Origin: JACKCD01 sp041390905
GTDB taxonomy: Bacteria > Chloroflexota > Anaerolineae > Promineifilales > Promineifilaceae
DNA: 64,000 nucleotides
Assembly (NCBI GenBank): GCA_041390905.1
Contig: JAWKPA010000017.1
Coordinates: 98,246 to 162,245 of the forward strand
Direction of reading: 5' to 3'
The notes beneath the pieces are model-generated. The model was not told the DNA's origin. It saw nothing but the letters and a program-made list of their open reading frames with translations, and searched no databases. Numbering within the stretch: the stretch's first letter is position 1; the number at the start of each line of letters is the position of its first letter. The position numbers and the translations under genes were made by a program. Shown in pieces: positions 41,608 through 49,562 of this stretch.

Positions 41608-43064
41608 CGTTTGCGGTGTCGTTTTTGGTTTTTACCCCGCCCCCGCGATTTCCTGTCGTCGGCCATGCGGACGATGCGCGGCATAAATTGCGCCACGGCC
41701 ACCACCAAATCCTGCTGCGCCGCCATTACGGTGTCAATGTTTTTGTATGCCTGCGGCGACTCGTCAATGCTGCCGCCCAGCAGCGTTACCTGTCGCTTGC
41801 GTAAATACTCTTCCCACCGCTTTGGCTCCAGCGTGTTGATGGCCTGGTTGCGCCCCAGCCGCCGCCCCGCCCCGTGTGACGCTGAGTTGAGGGAAACGGC
41901 CGTTCCCAACCCCCGCACCACATACGCCGGATCCCCCATCGAGCCGGGAATGACCCCCAGCACCCCCGCCCCGGCCGGGGTCGCCCCCTTGCGGTGGACG
42001 ATGACCTCGCTGCCGTCGGCCAGTTGTTCCTTCCAGGCAAAGTTGTGGTGGTTTTCCACGGTGCAAACGGCCGTTAATCCCGCCGCCGCCAGCACCCGCT
42101 CATGAATCACCGCATGATTGGCCGACGCATACCGCCCCGCCAAATTCATCGCCAGCCAATACGCCTGCCCCGCTTCCCCATCCAGACCCAGCCACGCCAG
42201 CTCCTGATACTTCTTGTCCAGCCGCGCATGACGCTGCCGCGCAATCGCCGTATACTCCTGGGCAATCGTTGCCCCCAGCCCCCGCGAGCCAGAATGTGAG
42301 AGCAGGGCCAAATAGCTGCCCGGCTGCAACGCCAACTCTTCAATCACGTTCTCCACCGTCAAAATGCCCCACTCCACAAAATGGTTGCCGCCGCCCGACG
42401 TGCCGAGCTGTGTCCACGCCTTGTCTTTTAGCTGGCGCAGCAGCGGCAACGCTTCCCATTCTGGCGCATCAAGGACGGGGTGAAACGGCCGTTCGCTCTT
42501 CGCCCAATCCCCCCCCATGCCAAAGCGCGTTTGCTCCAGCAGCACCGCCTCAAACTTCTTCCGCTTTTGCTCCAGCAAATGGGGCGACACGTCACACACC
42601 GACAGCTTCATCCGGCAGGCAATATCCACCCCCACCGCATACGGAATCACCGCCCCTTCGGTCGCCAGCACGCCGCCAATCGGCAGCCCATACCCCACAT
42701 GGGCATCGGCCATCAGCGCCCCCTGCTTGGCAATCGGCAGCCGCGCCGCCCGATCCATCTGCACCCTGGCCTCGTTTTCAATCAGTTCGGCCCCCCAAAT
42801 TTGCACCGGCACCGGCTCCGCCCGCAGGTCACTGCTGTGGACAGGGTTTTCCGGGGGACGCAGCACCAGCCACGCCGTTGCCACGCTGCCCAATGTCTCA
42901 TCTTCAATAAACCCGCTGGGGTTGGCCGCCACCTGCCCCAGCACGCTTAAAATCTGGTCGTCGGCCTGTCCAGCGGCGGCCAGCGTTTGCGCTGCCGCCA
43001 ACCCCGCGCCAATTACAGGTCCGGCCGGCCACCCGGCCGCGAGAAGGTCGTTGCCGGTAATCAT
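41604..43064 (-). CDS. rtcB: RNA-splicing ligase RtcB
   Basis: 486 residues. Joins 2',3'-cyclic phosphate and 5'-OH RNA ends using GTP and Mn. Metal ligands and guanylation site are visible: DAHVGYGLPIGG, VGVDIACRM (Cys), GTSGGGNHF, SHSGSRGLG, VENHHNF and the GMP-accepting His in LNSASHGAGRRLGR. The N-terminal 75 residues are an extra, variable region. It overlaps the nucleotidyltransferase gene by 4 bases, so both form an operon possibly linked to RNA repair. Confidence 0.92.
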   Translation of the reverse strand: MITGNDLLAAGWPAGPVIGAGLAAAQTLAAAGQADDQILSVLGQVAANPSGFIEDETLGSVATAWLVLRPPENPVHSSDLRAEPVPVQIWGAELIENEARVQMDRAARLPIAKQGALMADAHVGYGLPIGGVLATEGAVIPYAVGVDIACRMKLSVCDVSPHLLEQKRKKFEAVLLEQTRFGMGGDWAKSERPFHPVLDAPEWEALPLLRQLKDKAWTQLGTSGGGNHFVEWGILTVENVIEELALQPGSYLALLSHSGSRGLGATIAQEYTAIARQRHARLDKKYQELAWLGLDGEAGQAYWLAMNLAGRYASANHAVIHERVLAAAGLTAVCTVENHHNFAWKEQLADGSEVIVHRKGATPAGAGVLGVIPGSMGDPAYVVRGLGTAVSLNSASHGAGRRLGRNQAINTLEPKRWEEYLRKRQVTLLGGSIDESPQAYKNIDTVMAAQQDLVVAVAQFMPRIVRMADDRKSRGRGKNQKRHRKR

Positions 43065-43720
43065 GGCTCGCTGCGCTCCTGCCGGCCGAGGAAAACAAGG
43101 GATTCCAAATCATCGCTTTCCTGGGGGGCATACTGGGCAATGGCCTGGCGTACCTTTTCCAGCATCTCCTCACTGGCCCAGCCGAGCATTCTGGTCACAT
43201 CGGCTATATCCTGAACTCTGGATGCTTCCAGCTTTAGCAGAATCAAATAAGGCAGGGGTAAAACGGGATAGTTGGCAAGATCATAGGCTGGTGAAGCCAA
43301 GGCTTCTTTTATCCAGGGCTGCTCCCCTAACAAAACGTCTAGTTCAATCCCTTCTGGCGACGTTAGCAAAAAACCGGGAATGGACAGCTTTTGCACAAGC
43401 TGGTAGCTGGCTGCCTGTAAACGAGACAGCACTGTTTCGGCATCCTGCGTGTGAATGAGAATATTCAAATCTTGTGTCATGCGTTCTGGCATGTAGGCGC
43501 GAGTGGCAACACCACCGACAATGACCCAGTGAATACCAAACAAAATATGGCGTAGATCAGGCCAGGGATTCAAAGCGGTTCTCCTTTGCAGAAAGTGTTG
43601 GCCGCTGCCGCTGCCGGGTTGAATGCGGCGGAGAGCCATGTCAATGAGTAGTCGGCGGCGTTGTTGGGGGGAAAAACGGCCGTTTTTCCCCAATCCAACG
43701 GAACTTTGTTGTTGTGTCAT
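43061..43720 (-). CDS. Nucleotidyltransferase-fold protein (AbiEii/MNT-like)
   Basis: 219 residues. The fold motif is WVIVGGVATRAYMPERMTQDLNILI, in which Gly-Gly and the Asp are kept, followed by the second metal residue region ELDVLLGE. Downstream helices (LRSLILLKLEASRVQDIADV) match the toxin/antitoxin-type nucleotidyltransferases. It overlaps rtcB and might act on RNA ends. The first 60 residues contain an ACGGCCGT copy (encoding Asn-Gly-Arg) and are not conserved-looking, so a later start is possible. Confidence 0.78.
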   Translation of the reverse strand: MTQQQSSVGLGKNGRFSPQQRRRLLIDMALRRIQPGSGSGQHFLQRRTALNPWPDLRHILFGIHWVIVGGVATRAYMPERMTQDLNILIHTQDAETVLSRLQAASYQLVQKLSIPGFLLTSPEGIELDVLLGEQPWIKEALASPAYDLANYPVLPLPYLILLKLEASRVQDIADVTRMLGWASEEMLEKVRQAIAQYAPQESDDLESLVFLGRQERSEP

Positions 43721-43747
43721 TCGCTTATTGTACCATACCTGTTTGGC

Positions 43748-45367
43748 CTACATCCTGAACGTCCCGTACCGTCCCGTGCCAAAGGGGGCATTCAGTGCCG
43801 CCGAAAACGCCAGCCCCAGTGCCATCCGCGTTTGCGCCGGGTCCAGAATGCCATCGTCCCACAGCCGCGCCGTGGCAAAATACGGGTCGCTCTCATGCTC
43901 ATACTGCGCCAAAATCGGAGCCTTGAACTCTGCCTCCACCGCCGCCACTTCCTCTGGCGCAGGATTTTTCAGCCCGGCCAACGCCCGCTGCTGCCCCACA
44001 GTCCACAGCGTCCCCGCCGCCGCCTCGCCGCTCATCACGCTAATGCGGCTGTTGGGCCAGCTAAACAAAAAGCGCGGGTCATAGGCGCGGCCACACATGC
44101 CATAGTTGCCCGCCCCGTGGCTTACGCCGTGCAGCAAGGTGATGCGCGGCACGTTGACGTTGCTCACCGCCATCACCATTTTGGCTCCATCCTTGGCAAT
44201 ACCGCCGTTTTCATACGCCTTGCCCACCATAAACCCGGCAATATTTTGCAAAAAGAGCAGCGGCGTACCACGCTGGCCGCAAAGCTGGATAAAGTGTGTG
44301 GCTTTCTGCGCCGATTCGCTAAACAGCAGTCCGTTGTTGGCAACAATGCCCACCGGAATCCCCATGATGTGGGCAAAGCCGCAAACAATCGTTGTCCCAT
44401 ACCGTCCCTTGAATTCACTGAGGCGGGAGCCATCTACCAGCCGGGCTATGACTTCATGCACGTCATAGGTTAACCGGGTGTCGGCGGGAAGAACCCCATA
44501 TAGCTCTTCGGGACTGTAAATCGGCTCTTCGGGCGTTTGCAGTTGCACCCCAATTTGCTTGCTGCGGTTAAGATGGCGTACCGTTTCTCGCACCCGTTCC
44601 AGTGCTTCCTCTTCGCTATCGGCAAAATGGTCGGCCACGCCGCTGAGCCGGGTGTGGACATCGGCCCCGCCCAGTTCCTCGGCGGTTACTTCTGCCCCGG
44701 TGGCCGCTTTAACCAGCGGGGGGCCAGCCAGAAAAATGGTGCCATTTTCGCGCACAATGATTGTTTCGTCCGACATCGCCGGAATATAGGCACCGCCGGC
44801 CGTACAGGAACCCAATACCGCCGCAATTTGGGTGATGCCTTGCCCCGACATGCGGGCGATGTTGTAGAAAATACGGCCAAAATGGTCGCGGTCGGGGAAG
44901 ACATCGGCCTGCAAATGGAGAAACGCGCCGCCGGAGTCTACCAAATAGATGGTAGGAAGCTGGTTGTCTTCGGCAATCGTTTGGGCGCGGAGGTGTTTTT
45001 TGACCGTTTCGGGGAAGTAGGTACCGCCCTTGACAGTGGGGTCATTGGCGATGATCATGCACTCCACCCCCTCCACGCGGCCAATACCGGTGACAATGCC
45101 AGCGCTAGGAGCTTCGCCGTCATGGAGTTCCCAGGCGGCCAGCGGCGACAGTTCCAAAAAGGGGCTGCCGTCATCAAGAATGGCGTTAATCCGTTCGCGC
45201 ACCAGCAGCTTGCCGCGTTCACGGTGGCGTTGCAGCAGCCGGGCCGGCCGGTCGTTGGCAACCTGCCGCTGCCGCTGGTTCAGGGTGTCGGCCAGTGCCT
45301 TGTTGTGGGCGTAGTTGGCCTTGAATTCGGGGCTGTTGGGGTTGATTTGGCTAAGAATTTCACTCAT
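43748..45367 (-). CDS. Acyl-CoA carboxylase carboxyltransferase subunit
   Basis: 539 residues. Transfers carboxyl from biotin to an acyl-CoA, in the style of methylcrotonyl-CoA or propionyl-CoA carboxylase beta. Visible: GSCTAGGAYIPAMSDETIIV (acyl-CoA oxyanion hole), GEEAAAGTLWTVGQQ and RLWDDGILDPAQTRMALG at the C-terminus, typical of the methylcrotonyl type. The biotin-carrying subunit is not in the window. Adjacent acyl-CoA ligase, dehydrogenase and hydratase suggest leucine or fatty acid breakdown. Confidence 0.92.
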   Translation of the reverse strand: MSEILSQINPNSPEFKANYAHNKALADTLNQRQRQVANDRPARLLQRHRERGKLLVRERINAILDDGSPFLELSPLAAWELHDGEAPSAGIVTGIGRVEGVECMIIANDPTVKGGTYFPETVKKHLRAQTIAEDNQLPTIYLVDSGGAFLHLQADVFPDRDHFGRIFYNIARMSGQGITQIAAVLGSCTAGGAYIPAMSDETIIVRENGTIFLAGPPLVKAATGAEVTAEELGGADVHTRLSGVADHFADSEEEALERVRETVRHLNRSKQIGVQLQTPEEPIYSPEELYGVLPADTRLTYDVHEVIARLVDGSRLSEFKGRYGTTIVCGFAHIMGIPVGIVANNGLLFSESAQKATHFIQLCGQRGTPLLFLQNIAGFMVGKAYENGGIAKDGAKMVMAVSNVNVPRITLLHGVSHGAGNYGMCGRAYDPRFLFSWPNSRISVMSGEAAAGTLWTVGQQRALAGLKNPAPEEVAAVEAEFKAPILAQYEHESDPYFATARLWDDGILDPAQTRMALGLAFSAALNAPFGTGRYGTFRM

Positions 45368-45418
45368 GGGTGAATTTTAGCAGGATTTGCGGCTGGTATG
45401 TAGCTGATTCTTGAAGGT

Positions 45419-45465
45419 TAGAGATTGGAGATTGCAACTGGCTGCCCTCTAATCCTCAATTTCCC
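45419..45465. repeat. GAGATTGG-type intergenic inverted repeat
   Basis: AGAGATTGGAGATTGCAA with CTCTAATCCTCAATTTCC; imperfect copy of the family at 6848-6912. Confidence 0.5.
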
Positions 45466-45470
45466 TCCTG

Positions 45471-45598
45471 AGGAATGGAAATCAGGATTTAGAAGTTCAA
45501 CTTCTCTCAGAAGTTGAACTTCTGGAGCCGCATTTAGAAGTTCAACTTCTCTCAGAAGTTGAACTTCTGGAACTGCAAAGTTATTTTTGATTGAACCC
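45471..45598. mobile_element. Composite MITE-like element (type B left end, type A right end)
   Basis: Begins with AGGAATGGAAAT, has two complete AGAAGTTCAACTTCT/AGAAGTTGAACTTCT hairpins in tandem, and ends CTGCAAAGTTATTTTTGATT followed by GAACCC, the type A end. It appears to be a fusion of the two element kinds. Confidence 0.82.
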
Positions 45599-45631
45599 GT
45601 AGAGCGTAAGTTGGTGGTGGGCAGTGTGTTG

Positions 45632-47788
45632 CTATGATCCTGGGACAAGGGTGAAATCGAATTCGGCGACGTGGTTGGAAACGGCCGTTTCCGAGCCATC
45701 ACAATTCACGGCCTGCACCCAGTAATAATGGTTTTCGCTGGGGTCGCCCACAGCTAGGGGGATGTTGTAGCTGCTGCCGCTGCTGCTGTTGAGGAGCGTG
45801 CTGCCAGAAGGAGCGAAGTAAGGGGTGGTGCTGCCGTGGACGTTGTAGGTGCAGTTGGCGGGGTTGCTGTTCCAGGTGAGGGTGAGGGTGGTGGTGTTGG
45901 CGGTGGGGGTGACGGTGGGGGAAACGGCCGTTAAATAATAACAGTCGCTCCAGTCAATCAGTTCACTCAAATTCCCGGTGGTGCTGTTCCGCTGCAGGCC
46001 GCTATAGGCCACACAAATTTGGTCACTGTTGTTGTCGGTGACGGTGACAAGGGCAAACTGTCCCGTCCCAGAAAACGGGCCATGCGTATAAGGGCCGCCC
46101 TTGATCGAACCACCCCGATCTAGGGCAGCGGCGTGGAAGACTGGGAACGAAGCCCCGCCGCCGGTGGCATAGCTGTTGTTGGTGCCGTCGTCCAGAGCCA
46201 GCATGTGGGCATCGGCCGAGAGCATCACCAGATTGTGGATGTTGTTGACCTTGATAAAGTCGGCCAGTTCACGCCGTTCTGTCGTATAGCCAGCCCAGGT
46301 GTCGCTACTAGATGAGGAAATCCAGGGGACGGAGCCGACGATAAAGATAAGCGGGTACGTTCCATTGGCATCCAGAAGCTGCTGCTTGAACCACGCTTTC
46401 TGCGCTGCCCCCATCATGGTTTTGCTGGCGTTGTCTGTATTGCCGCTTGGATCCCGCTCGGAGCGCAGGTCAAGCATGATAAAGCGGGTGCGGCCAACGG
46501 TAAACGCCTGGTAAATGGGTACGTCGCCGCTGCCAGCCCCCAGCGGGTAGTGCGGCACATATTCCTGGTAGGTGAGCCGGGCGGCTTCGCTGCTGGCGGC
46601 AGTGCCGTCGGCGTTGTTGGTGCTAAAGTCGTGGTCGTCCCATACATAGGCAATGGGAACCTGCTGGTAAAGCAGCGATTGGGTGGCCGAGCCGACGGTG
46701 GCATCAAAGGCGGCGCGGAAGAGGCTGCGGTCGTTGCTGCCAATGTCGGCGTAAAAAAAGTCGCCGGGGCTGAGGAAGAAAAGGGGATTTTGGTCGCGGA
46801 TGCTGGTGTAGACGGGGTGGGTGGAGCCGAGGGTGGCATCGCCGCCCATGGCAAAGGTGTAGGAATAGGGGCCGTTGGCAAAGGTATGGAATTGGCCGAT
46901 GGTGTTGTCGTCTACCACGCCGTTGGCTTCAATGGCATAGTAGTAGTCGGTGTTGGGGGTGAGGCCGCTAATGGCAAGGGGGGCGACGTTGTTGTTGGCG
47001 GCGGAGGCGGTGGCAAAGGGGGAGGTGACGGGGCTGCTGAGGTCGGCGTTGGGGCTGACGATGAGGCGGACGGTGGTGCTGGCGTTGGTGAGTTTGGCGT
47101 TGACCCGTGCGGAGCTGCTGGTGATGCCGCCTGACCATAGTAGCTGGACGAACTGGTTGGCCGCGCCAGCTTCCATTTGTAGATCGAAGCTGATGTCGGA
47201 ACTGTTGACGCTGCGCTGGTGGATTTCGACGGCGAGAACGTTGCTGCCGTTGACCAGCAGGCTGCTGTTGGCAATGGTGGTGGTGACGGGGGTGGATTCA
47301 GCCGTGCCGTCAATGGTGCCGCTGGCGAGGGTTTGGTAGGTAACGCCGCTGCCGGGCATGTTGTTGCGAATGATTTCGCTGCCGTTGAGGTAGACGATGA
47401 TGCCGTCGTCGCGGAGGATGGAGAAGTTGAGGGTGGTGATGGCGTTGGCGTTGGCGACGTTGAAGGTGTGGCGGAAGTAGGTGGTGATGTATTTGTTGCT
47501 GGCGTTGCCGCCATAGCTAACGGTGGTGGCCTCGTCGCCGTCGCCGTAACCAAGTTGGGCGGGGCCGCTGGCCCAGCTGCTGTCGTTGAAGCTGGTGGCG
47601 TACCAGGCGGTGCCTTGGTCGGTGCCGTTGTCGAGGTATTTCCAGGTGGTGCCGTAGGGGACGAGTGTGGCGGCGGGTTGGGTGGGGTGGTGGGGGGAAA
47701 CGGCCGTTTCTGCTCCCACAATTTTCCCCGGCAACCAAAGGCTGTAGACGACTGCCAATACATAAAGAAGGTGACGTAGTGGTTTCAT
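45632..47788 (-). CDS. Secreted PhoD-like alkaline phosphatase
   Basis: About 718 residues with a signal peptide (HLLYVLAVVYSLWLPG). After a beta-rich lectin-like part (about 45-215) and a Fn3-like domain (about 216-310) comes the PhoD-type metallophosphoesterase (GDFFYADIG, YVWDDHDFSTNNADG, MLSADAHMLALDDGTNN). A second Fn3-like domain closes the protein (LTLTWNSNPANCTYNVHG). GAGGATC precedes the ATG at 47788. It likely releases phosphate from phosphodi- or monoesters outside the cell. Confidence 0.9.
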   Translation of the reverse strand: MKPLRHLLYVLAVVYSLWLPGKIVGAETAVSPHHPTQPAATLVPYGTTWKYLDNGTDQGTAWYATSFNDSSWASGPAQLGYGDGDEATTVSYGGNASNKYITTYFRHTFNVANANAITTLNFSILRDDGIIVYLNGSEIIRNNMPGSGVTYQTLASGTIDGTAESTPVTTTIANSSLLVNGSNVLAVEIHQRSVNSSDISFDLQMEAGAANQFVQLLWSGGITSSSARVNAKLTNASTTVRLIVSPNADLSSPVTSPFATASAANNNVAPLAISGLTPNTDYYYAIEANGVVDDNTIGQFHTFANGPYSYTFAMGGDATLGSTHPVYTSIRDQNPLFFLSPGDFFYADIGSNDRSLFRAAFDATVGSATQSLLYQQVPIAYVWDDHDFSTNNADGTAASSEAARLTYQEYVPHYPLGAGSGDVPIYQAFTVGRTRFIMLDLRSERDPSGNTDNASKTMMGAAQKAWFKQQLLDANGTYPLIFIVGSVPWISSSSSDTWAGYTTERRELADFIKVNNIHNLVMLSADAHMLALDDGTNNSYATGGGASFPVFHAAALDRGGSIKGGPYTHGPFSGTGQFALVTVTDNNSDQICVAYSGLQRNSTTGNLSELIDWSDCYYLTAVSPTVTPTANTTTLTLTWNSNPANCTYNVHGSTTPYFAPSGSTLLNSSSGSSYNIPLAVGDPSENHYYWVQAVNCDGSETAVSNHVAEFDFTLVPGS

Positions 47789-47871
47789 GATGATCCTCGT
47801 ATTTCCCTGCCTTTCACTGCCGAATTGGAAGGGTACCACATGGGTTTGCGGGAACGTATAGCCCCTCGGTA

Positions 47872-48639
47872 CTAGCTAAATTGGGAGAAGTTGGGTGGGC
47901 GGCGCTGCATGAAGGCGGTGAACGCTTCGATGGCTTCGGGGGATTGCAGGCGGTCGCGGAAGTGGGTGCTTTCACGATGGATGGCTTCGAGGGTAAAACG
48001 GCCGTTTTCCTTCATCAACCCCTTCGTCAGCCGCAGCGCCGCCGGGGGCTTGGCCGCCAGCTTTTGCGCTACCCCCCACGCATGGTCAAACAACGCCTCA
48101 TCCGCCACCACTTCATTGATAATGCCCACCTCCTGCCCCTTGGCCGCTGAAAACGGCTCACCCAGCAGCAGCAGTTCCGCTGCCCGCTGGTGGCCCATCA
48201 GCCGGGGCAAAAGATAGGTGGATCCCGCTTCCGGCACCACGCCCAGGTTGACAAACGGCAGCTGCAGCCGGGCGCTGGCGGCGGCATAGACCAGATCGCA
48301 GTGCAGCAGCATCGTTGTGCCAACGCCAATGGCGAGGCCATTAACGGCCGCTACCAAACATTTTTGCGCCGTGGCAATGGCCTTCAGGAAATGGGAAACA
48401 GGGCTGGATTCGTCGCTGGGGGGCTGCTGCAAAAAGTCCATGATGTCGTTGCCGCTGGTGAAGCTGTCGCCGCTGCCGGTGAGCAGCAGCACGCGCACGC
48501 CCCCGTCGTTGTTGGCGTGGTTGATGGCTTCAGCGAGGGAGGCATACATGGCGCGGGTGAGGGCGTTTTTCTTGTCGGGGCGGTTGATGGTGATGGTGAG
48601 GATTTGTTCACTGGTGGTGGTGAGAATGTGGTCGGTCAT
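47872..48639 (-). CDS. Enoyl-CoA hydratase/isomerase family protein
   Basis: 255 residues, crotonase fold. The oxyanion-hole segments are SGNDIMDFL and NGLAIGVGTTMLLHCD. The position of the first catalytic Glu is Gly (VGTTML) while the second Glu is present (VVPEAGSTYLL), so it may work as an isomerase or with one acid. It lies near carboxyltransferase and acyl-CoA ligase genes. RBS AGGAG is close to the ATG (AAAACTCCTTTAAG complement). Confidence 0.88.
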   Translation of the reverse strand: MTDHILTTTSEQILTITINRPDKKNALTRAMYASLAEAINHANNDGGVRVLLLTGSGDSFTSGNDIMDFLQQPPSDESSPVSHFLKAIATAQKCLVAAVNGLAIGVGTTMLLHCDLVYAAASARLQLPFVNLGVVPEAGSTYLLPRLMGHQRAAELLLLGEPFSAAKGQEVGIINEVVADEALFDHAWGVAQKLAAKPPAALRLTKGLMKENGRFTLEAIHRESTHFRDRLQSPEAIEAFTAFMQRRPPNFSQFS

Positions 48640-48649
48640 AAAAACTCCT

Positions 48650-48976
48650 TTAAGGGTGAGGTGGATGCCAACCAGCCTGAACCCAGGCTCTCCTGATTGA
48701 AACAGCCATGATATTGTTGAGTTGAAGGGCTAACACGGTGGCACGACCAACGGCCGTTTTGCCCATGATTTGTGTCTGGTCTGCGCTCCACTGAAAATGC
48801 TCTGCCCAGCTTTGGGTGCGTGGGTTAAAGAGCGGCACGGTCTCATAGGTCATGGGATCAATTGCGTCAACTTTGATGCCTTTGTAGTTGTTACACAGGC
48901 GGCAGTATCCACAGCGATCCTGTGCCTGGGTACGTATTCGACTGCGTAAATTTTGTGAAATGTGCCTGAAACTCAT
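48650..48976 (-). CDS. HNH endonuclease homologue lacking the catalytic core
   Basis: 108 residues. The start (RSRIRTQAQDRCGYC) is that of HNH family proteins, but CGYC is joined directly to RLCNNYKGIKVDAIDPMTYETVPLFNPR, which in complete relatives comes after a 30-40-residue IDHxxP ... NLxLAC stretch. The HNH catalytic histidines are therefore gone, apparently by an in-frame deletion. The rest of the protein (GKTAVGRATVLALQLNN) is intact. It overlaps the upstream small gene by 4 bases. Confidence 0.75.
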   Translation of the reverse strand: MSFRHISQNLRSRIRTQAQDRCGYCRLCNNYKGIKVDAIDPMTYETVPLFNPRTQSWAEHFQWSADQTQIMGKTAVGRATVLALQLNNIMAVSIRRAWVQAGWHPPHP

Positions 48977-49395
48977 TCAGAAAGAGGGGGAATTAAACCG
49001 CGTTTAACAGCTTCAGCCAAAGCCTGAGCCTTGCGTAGCAACTTCTCCTGGTATAGCTGCATCAGTTGTGTTAGCTCATGTTGGCCTGACAGGGTTAGTG
49101 TGTTGGCTTGCTGTGCATACAGCAATTCGCTCAGACGTTTATCAGTTGCCTTATCCAGCTCAAGCGCTGTTAGTTGTAAAATGGCCTCATCCGTTAAATC
49201 TTCAAGGATAACCAGGCTTTCGGCAGTTTCGTTTAGCTTTGGTAGCGAAATTTCCAGCGTGTCGGTTAAAACGTCGGCCACCGTGCGGCTTGTTAATTTG
49301 GCGAGCCGCTCGGCACGTTTATAGGTGTCGGGGGGAAGGTGAACAGTAACTGGTGTACTCAAGTTGTTTCTCCAGTTTTTCAAAGGTGTGTCCAT
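48973..49395 (-). CDS. Small ribbon-helix/coiled-coil protein upstream of HNH gene
   Basis: 140 residues. The N-terminal part (PVTVHLPPDTYKRAERLAKLTSRTVADVLTDTLE) looks like a ribbon-helix-helix DNA-binding domain of antitoxin type; the remainder is helical. The HNH homologue overlaps its end. The order matches the coiled-coil/HNH pair at 36500-36963. Possible antitoxin or co-factor. Confidence 0.65.
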   Translation of the reverse strand: MDTPLKNWRNNLSTPVTVHLPPDTYKRAERLAKLTSRTVADVLTDTLEISLPKLNETAESLVILEDLTDEAILQLTALELDKATDKRLSELLYAQQANTLTLSGQHELTQLMQLYQEKLLRKAQALAEAVKRGLIPPLSE

Positions 49396-49489
49396 TATAC
49401 CATAGTTTGGATGCGGAAATGAGGGAAATAAACGGCCGTTTGCCTCCCCACCCTCATCCCTCTATACTTCCAGAAACAGGCGACTAGAG

Positions 49490-49545
49490 ATCGGAGCTAG
49501 GTAAACCCTCAAAATCACTAATCTCTAATCCCCAATCTCGATTAA
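49490..49545. repeat. GAGATTGG-type intergenic repeat fragment
   Basis: CTAGAGATCGGAG with CTAATCTCTAATCCCC; a degenerate copy of the family at 6848-6912. Confidence 0.5.
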
Positions 49546-49562
49546 CAACTTGGAGATACAGT

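Noticed and set aside
46912..47763. 283-residue proline/serine-rich frame overlapping the PhoD-like gene
   Set aside because: Low-complexity shadow frame on the same strand; the PhoD frame has a signal peptide and catalytic motifs.
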